A DNA stretch of 64,000 nt from Candidatus Latescibacterota bacterium (lineage in GTDB: Bacteria; Latescibacterota; UBA2968; UBA8231). Positions within the stretch are counted from its first letter, which is position 1. Every line of letters starts with the position of its first letter. The position numbers were made by a program, and so were the translations under genes. Positions 60,801 to 64,000 of the stretch are shown piece by piece. The DNA lies in assembly GCA_022820485.1 (NCBI GenBank), contig JAJEFJ010000073.1:38176-102175 (forward strand). The letters are read 5' to 3'. A model generated the notes under the pieces. The model had not been told where the DNA came from. It saw nothing but the letters and a program-made list of their open reading frames with translations, and did no database searches.

Positions 60801-61413
60801 CTAGCGCGATGCGCTGCTTGCGGTTGAGGGCGGCAAAGCGGTTGGGATAGACCGTGACGCTGCCGCCGCCGTCGGCTTGGTTGGAGGTGACTAGGTAGGT
60901 CAGATAGAGACCCGAGCGCCGCGACAGTTCAAAACCATGCCCAATCCAGTCTTTTATCTCCTGAAAGGTTGCGGGTTCGAGGACCGGCATGTAGAGATGC
61001 TGGGACAGAAAGCGCGAGTCAGCCGGTACTTGAGTCCCCTCCGACCAAGTGTCGTCGCCCACGGCGATTAGGACTCCTCCGCTGGGCGAGGCCCCGACCA
61101 TGTTGCCGAGGGCCAATCCGTCAGCCGCCACGTGCAGGCCGACGCTCTTCATCACGGCCAAGGCGCGAATGCCCTCCATCTGCGAGCCGTTGAGGCGGGC
61201 GGCAGCGAGGGCTTCGTTGTTGGCGATCTGGGCGACGATGCCGTGTTCGTTGAAGAGGTCTTTGTTGTTTTCGAGGGTCTCGAAAAGTTCGGCTAAAGGC
61301 GAGCCGGGGTACCCGGTGATGACGCCGACTTGGCTTTCTAATGCACCCTTGACGATCAGTTCGTTGCCGGTGTAAATACCCGTGCCTTGTTCGAGTAAGA
61401 AGCGGGGATCCAT
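57859..61413 (-). CDS. Indolepyruvate:ferredoxin oxidoreductase, fused alpha/beta subunits
   Basis: 1184 aa. The N-terminal third is the 2-oxoacid oxidoreductase pyrimidine-binding domain (GVITGYPGSPLAELFETLEN). Around 486-515 lies the thiamine-diphosphate site (FMGDSTFFHTGMIAISDSIK, YIILDNKTTAMTGHQPTPG). A [4Fe-4S]-type cysteine cluster follows near 627-665 (CEYCLECTQATGC, CVTDGAC), then the gamma-type domain from ~720 (AGVGGMGVNVVASVLAQAGV) and a C-terminal DUF6537-like segment. Such fused enzymes oxidise aryl or branched 2-oxoacids to acyl-CoA with ferredoxin. A 2-oxoacid-type TRAP transporter is encoded downstream on the same strand, which fits a shared role in amino-acid-derived acids. 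Confidence 0.94.
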   Translation of the reverse strand: MDPRFLLEQGTGIYTGNELIVKGALESQVGVITGYPGSPLAELFETLENNKDLFNEHGIVAQIANNEALAAARLNGSQMEGIRALAVMKSVGLHVAADGLALGNMVGASPSGGVLIAVGDDTWSEGTQVPADSRFLSQHLYMPVLEPATFQEIKDWIGHGFELSRRSGLYLTYLVTSNQADGGGSVTVYPNRFAALNRKQRIALDTSTICSDDRVIIPPATAHKEREVVHQRYPHLWQLAREAGINQILYPPSDGPKPLGFITSGLAYSYLEHALHILGLTGHFPILKLGITYPVDPHMIARFAECAQTFCVVEEKRPFIEPQIAAELARQKELGSALWGKRFPGNTPGFPDIQGLHPSLIVQTLARLFVALDTELPINREKLQAELDSLAPVSSTTAVPPRAPSFCPGCPHRDSASVLKKAAADLAAPPEGQAPVDLVFHGDIGCYSMLKYAPFSELMHNLSGMGLGGGTGAGIDPFIDNKQLVFMGDSTFFHTGMIAISDSIKNGQDITYIILDNKTTAMTGHQPTPGVDVDILGKPTFAQDIEKTVTGLAGDSPTFIARMDPSQRQDYDALVRKTLLRDGVKIIIADKECGITYHRRERASQSAIAKEHGFLPVEQHINISEDVCEYCLECTQATGCSGLTVAADTEYGPKIAIDPSSCVTDGACTRVEVGDGDKTCPSFEEITVHRKAPPTVETPPIDASQLPAPVQRPLTDIWYTYIAGVGGMGVNVVASVLAQAGVRQGYEVRLTNKKGLAIRNGSVYSHLSYSPKGTPVSPLIPCGKADLLLGLDVLEAARGLEPEGRYRIAHPERTAAIVNTAKTPTIDTLIGQEDFSAEAQADLIHQHTRPDAYFGADLFRISEHYLGNKLYANIMMLGVAFQRGLLSLDLDTLLWAIGQAVRRDLETNLKAFNMGRYLALDPNHFSVGEEPLSYAELVADKTALLAKKKGKRVAEAYRNRIRDTPVATARRHFALRVYDLIQYENLAYADRYIQQVLSVQAKDGPEFNFAATRAVIYQLAKVLAIKDEIYVAYLLTCEEKYRRDRRRYNIDPSRGDRIRYRHLNRPHLRLFGRDFRPDIKLGDRSLKSVARMKFLRRLFSSWWHREERDFAAWYEGLIADFSPQSADEYHTWVQVLLLPEEVRGYRGVRQPKMEAAKKRADELLTGRETAPDPALVQISVSTGS

Positions 61414-61492
61414 AGTCTTATCTGAGTGGGTTGGAAAATAGACGCAAACATAGTACGAGGTCTGAAGCGGTTGTCAAGTCGGCCCGGTGGCC

Positions 61493-62029
61493 TCACGCTT
61501 CGGCATCGAGCCAATAGCGCTGGTATTCTTCGAGGAAAGTAAGGGTCTGTAAATCGGCCATGCGGTCTAGAAAAAGCACGCCGTCGAGATGGTCGATTTC
61601 GTGCTGGAGGACGCGGGCAAAAAGCCCTTCTGCTTCTAGCACCACCGCTTGCCCCTCGCGGTCGTAACCTTGGACCTCGACGGCGGCCGAGCGCGGGACG
61701 ACGCCGCGCAATTGGGGGATGCTCAAGCAGCCTTCCCAAGCATCTAAGCATTCGGACGACTGGGCGGTAAACTGCGGATTGAAGAGTACGGTCAGCGGGA
61801 TAGCGGCCTCGTCTTGAGGATCGGCTGCGGGATCGCCGAGGACGATCAGCCGCAGGGGTTCAAAGACTTGCGGCGCGGCCAAGCCGATGCCCTCGTAGTC
61901 GATCATGGTTTCGATCATGTCGTCGATTAAGCGCTGCATCTGGGGGCTTTGCATTTGGGCGGGGGAAATCTCGGCGGCGCGTTGGCGCAGCACTGGATGT
62001 CCCATCCGCGATACCTTGCGAATGGCCAT
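61493..62029 (-). CDS. def: Peptide deformylase
   Basis: 178 aa with all three family motifs: GIGLAAPQV (residues 47-55), EGCLSIP with Cys101, and QHEIDHLDG with His143, Glu144 and His147. It removes the formyl group from nascent proteins. It sits four bases after the FGE-like gene and 79 bases before the oxidoreductase. Slightly extended C-terminus (FLEEYQRYWLDAEA), otherwise ordinary. Confidence 0.97.
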   Translation of the reverse strand: MAIRKVSRMGHPVLRQRAAEISPAQMQSPQMQRLIDDMIETMIDYEGIGLAAPQVFEPLRLIVLGDPAADPQDEAAIPLTVLFNPQFTAQSSECLDAWEGCLSIPQLRGVVPRSAAVEVQGYDREGQAVVLEAEGLFARVLQHEIDHLDGVLFLDRMADLQTLTFLEEYQRYWLDAEA

Positions 62030-62033
62030 GACG

Positions 62034-62621
62034 TTACGGCGTTTGGGGGGGATCTGCCGAGAGACAGCAGCGGAAACCCACTAAATCGAGGCGGTAGTCG
62101 GGATCGAGGAATCGCCCGTAGCGGGCGTCGGCGCGGGCTAGGTTGACGTTGTGGAAGAAGGAGCCGCCGCGCACGATCCGCCAGCGGTCGGAGCGCGAAT
62201 ACCAAGACGCGGTCCACTCCCAGACATTGCCGATCATGTCGTAGACGCCGTAGGCGTTGGTGCAGCCTTCATACGCGCCGCTGGGTGCTAAGCCCGGCCC
62301 GCGTTGCCAGACCCCAGCGACGGCAAAGCGCGTGTTGCAGCGTCCCGGCTCGAATTCCGTGCCATAGGAGTACGCGAAGTTCTGCGGCCCAGTGCAGGCT
62401 TTCTGCCATTCCTGTTCGGTACACAGCCGCTTGCCTTGTGCTGCGCAGAGCGATTCTGCTTCGCCCCACGTGACGTCGACTTTGGGGAGATTACCGTGCT
62501 GGTTGGGGTACTCGTACTTGTCGATGTAGAAGTCTGGGCCGATCCAGACCATGCCTTCCATATCGGCTGCGGCCAGTGCTGGCAGGGCGAGCAAAAGACA
62601 GAGGGCTAAGAGCTTATTCAT
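62034..62621 (-). CDS. Secreted formylglycine-generating-enzyme-like (SUMF1) protein
   Basis: 195 aa with a signal peptide (MNKLLALCLLLALPALAAA). The FGE-sulfatase fold is shown by GMVWIGPDFYIDKYEYPNQH, LPKVDVTWGEAESLCAAQGK, RLCTEQEWQKAC, MIGNVWEWTASWYSRS and IVRGGSFFHN, ending GFRCCLS. It is shorter than genuine sulfatase-activating enzymes and exported. It may therefore be a structural or binding member of the family rather than the activator of the sulfatase at 11431. It is six bases after the CBM9-like gene. Confidence 0.88.
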   Translation of the reverse strand: MNKLLALCLLLALPALAAADMEGMVWIGPDFYIDKYEYPNQHGNLPKVDVTWGEAESLCAAQGKRLCTEQEWQKACTGPQNFAYSYGTEFEPGRCNTRFAVAGVWQRGPGLAPSGAYEGCTNAYGVYDMIGNVWEWTASWYSRSDRWRIVRGGSFFHNVNLARADARYGRFLDPDYRLDLVGFRCCLSADPPQTP

Positions 62622-62627
62622 GGCTAT

Positions 62628-63476
62628 TCATTCCGCGAATTGCACTACGCCAAAGCGGGCGGGGTGGTGAAAGCCGCGCTGGTAGGTCTCGCTCCAGGCT
62701 GTGTACTCGGTTTGCTCGTGGTAGTGCTCGCCGAGTGCCGACAAGGTTGCTTTTAGGTCGGGTAGCCGCTCGTCGAGAGAGTCGAGCTGAGCCATTTGGG
62801 CTTGCAAATCTCGGATGCGGCTTTGCAGGGCGCGTCCGCCCTTGCGTTCGATGCGGTAGAGATTGAGCCGCCAGACATCGCCGGCTGTCGGACGCGCACC
62901 GCCGGTGACGCTATCGGCCATAGCGGCCCAGGGAATGGCGATTTCCGCGGTCCAGCCTTGGTCGAGCGCGAGCGAGTCGTTCACGGTGCCGTACGCTTGG
63001 ACCGCTGTTTTAAGCCCGGCGATATCCCAGTCTTTGGACGAGTGCCACTCGGGCGACACCGAGTAGATCAGCAAATCGACGACCGCATTGAGCGGGTTGA
63101 CCTCCAGCTCTAGGTAGCGCTTGCCGTCGCCGTCGGGGTCGATAAAGACCTCCACGACTTCCTCGCTCCACATCGGATCGTCTTCTTGATCGTAGATAGC
63201 CCACATATCTGCATCTTGACAGACGAAGGCAAAGTAAAAGTAATCGCTATCCCACAGCATCTTCGCCCGCGTGGGAAAGAGCACCTCGTCGTAATCGTTG
63301 AGGATGCGTTCAAAGCGGTTGATTTGATGCGCGCTCTCCCACGAGAACTCATCCAGTTTGCCATCGACGACGACCGGTTCGAGGGCACGTTGGACTGTGT
63401 ACTGCGCCTGCAGACCTACTTCGGCGTGCGTTGCGATTGGGAGGATAGTAAGTATCAGAATTGTCAAGAAAGGCAT
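62628..63476 (-). CDS. Secreted CBM9-like carbohydrate-binding protein
   Basis: 282 aa from the ATG at 63476, five bases after AAGGAGA. Signal peptide ends near THAEV. The CBM9-like domain covers residues ~30-215: VVVDGKLDEFSWESAHQI, AKMLWDSDYFYFAFVCQDAD, EVVEVFIDPDGDGKRYLELE and WTAEIAIPWAAMADS. The last 60 residues contain a coiled segment (LQSRIRDLQAQMAQLDSLDE). These domains bind xylan-like sugars or sit in outer-membrane-associated proteins; binding is inferred. First gene of the leftward run after glnA. Confidence 0.87.
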   Translation of the reverse strand: MPFLTILILTILPIATHAEVGLQAQYTVQRALEPVVVDGKLDEFSWESAHQINRFERILNDYDEVLFPTRAKMLWDSDYFYFAFVCQDADMWAIYDQEDDPMWSEEVVEVFIDPDGDGKRYLELEVNPLNAVVDLLIYSVSPEWHSSKDWDIAGLKTAVQAYGTVNDSLALDQGWTAEIAIPWAAMADSVTGGARPTAGDVWRLNLYRIERKGGRALQSRIRDLQAQMAQLDSLDERLPDLKATLSALGEHYHEQTEYTAWSETYQRGFHHPARFGVVQFAE

Positions 63477-63530
63477 ACATTCTCCTTATTTTTAGCAGGC
63501 TAAATATACGAAAATCGCGTGGGCTTACCA

Positions 63531-63570
63531 AAAATGTAAAGGGGCGATGCCAAGCTGGCACCGCCCCTTT
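63531..63570 (-). terminator. Intrinsic terminator of glnA
   Basis: AAAGGGGCG pairs with CGCCCCTTT, extended by TGCCA/TGGCA around an AGC loop with one mismatch; read leftward it is followed by a T-rich stretch (ACATTTTT). Confidence 0.88.
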
Positions 63571-63594
63571 GGGTAGTTTGTCGGTAGTTGATAT

Positions 63595-64000
63595 TTACAC
63601 GTCGTAGTAGAGAGCGAACTCATAGGGATGAGGCCGCAAGCGGAGGGCATCGACCTCCTCGGTGCGCTTGTAGTCGAGCCACGCGTCAATCAGGTCGTCA
63701 GAAAACACATCCCCCTGCAACAGAAAATCCCGATCCTGCTCCAAGCTGTCCAACGACGCCTCCAACGAACCCGCCGTCTGCGGCACACCCGCCCGCTCCT
63801 CCGCCGACAGATCATACAGATTCTTGTCCAACGGTTCGCCCGGATCCAACTGACGCTCAATCCCGTCCAACCCCGCCATCAGCATCGCCGACAGCGCCAA
63901 GTAGATGTTACACGACGGGTCGGGACAACGGAACTCCACCCGCTTGCTCTTGGGCGAAGGCGAATACATCGGAATCCGCACCGACGCACTGCGGTTGCGC
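63595..64000 (-). CDS. glnA: Glutamine synthetase, type I (C-terminal part)
   Basis: The last 135 codons are in the window; the gene runs off the right edge. [20 protein letters not shown] is the conserved ATP/glutamate-binding arginine region, followed by [20 protein letters not shown], and the end is [11 protein letters not shown]. The catalytic part lies outside, so family details cannot be checked. It makes glutamine from glutamate and ammonia. The adenylylation-site tyrosine region of GSI-beta enzymes is not clearly present in this portion, but a type assignment needs the full gene. Confidence 0.95.
   Translation of the reverse strand, partial: RNRSASVRIPMYSPSPKSKRVEFRCPDPSCNIYLALSAMLMAGLDGIERQLDPGEPLDKNLYDLSAEERAGVPQTAGSLEASLDSLEQDRDFLLQGDVFSDDLIDAWLDYKRTEEVDALRLRPHPYEFALYYDV

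Overview
The window is a GC-rich bacterial chromosome fragment packed with secreted and outer-membrane genes. It contains no rRNA, no CRISPR array, no recognisable intact transposase, and I saw no tRNA. Several features together suggest an uncultured Gram-negative lineage of the Latescibacterota/Poribacteria kind. They are: many exported proteins ending in FlgD/T9SS-like Ig domains (YPNPFN, WDGRD), a DUF6785-type membrane protein, UnbV/ASPIC proteins, a sulfatase, TRAP and sugar ABC transporters, and a fused indolepyruvate:ferredoxin oxidoreductase. This placement is inference from gene content; no marker gene fixes it.

Region by region. 1-4869 (minus): a run of a secreted 216-aa protein, a matrixin-like zinc protease and two tandem NHL-repeat proteins, the last cut by the left edge. 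Three of these end in nearly the same FlgD-like domain. 5154-11420 (plus): one very large reading frame joining a degenerate M28 peptidase, an FtsX-like permease and a DUF6785-like membrane domain. 11431-12885 (minus): a sulfatase. 12932-16506 (plus): two coupled VCBS/UnbV proteins.

16500-39213 is the most unusual part. Leftward it encodes a parvulin-type foldase lipoprotein, a TPR lipoprotein and a discoidin/FlgD-like exported protein. Rightward, from a shared divergent region, it encodes another exported protein, two large paralogous proteins that look like outer-membrane barrels with an acidic module, and a membrane/TPR protein. After a terminator and a CBM9-like gene with its own terminator come three more exported proteins of the same family. 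I propose this as a candidate undescribed envelope or surface-assembly system.

39214-42934 holds an inverted-repeat element and a complete sugar ABC transporter (lipoprotein, double ATPase, permease). 42935-45230 is a small accessory island with HicA/HicB, a truncated second hicB, an MNT/HEPN pair, short coupled ORFs and gene remnants.

45247-51006 (minus) carries an M16 peptidase lipoprotein and an operon of MDR dehydrogenase, FGGY kinase and a small unknown protein. A 454-bp divergent regulatory region separates it from a lytic transglycosylase with two solute-binding domains (51461-53563). From 53581 to the right edge all genes run leftward: glnA (partial) with a terminator, a CBM9-like protein, an FGE-like protein, peptide deformylase, the oxidoreductase, a GNAT acetyltransferase, rpiA, and a complete TRAP transporter (dctP-dctQ-dctM). 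Many neighbouring genes touch or overlap by 1-4 bases, and several starts are GTG or TTG.
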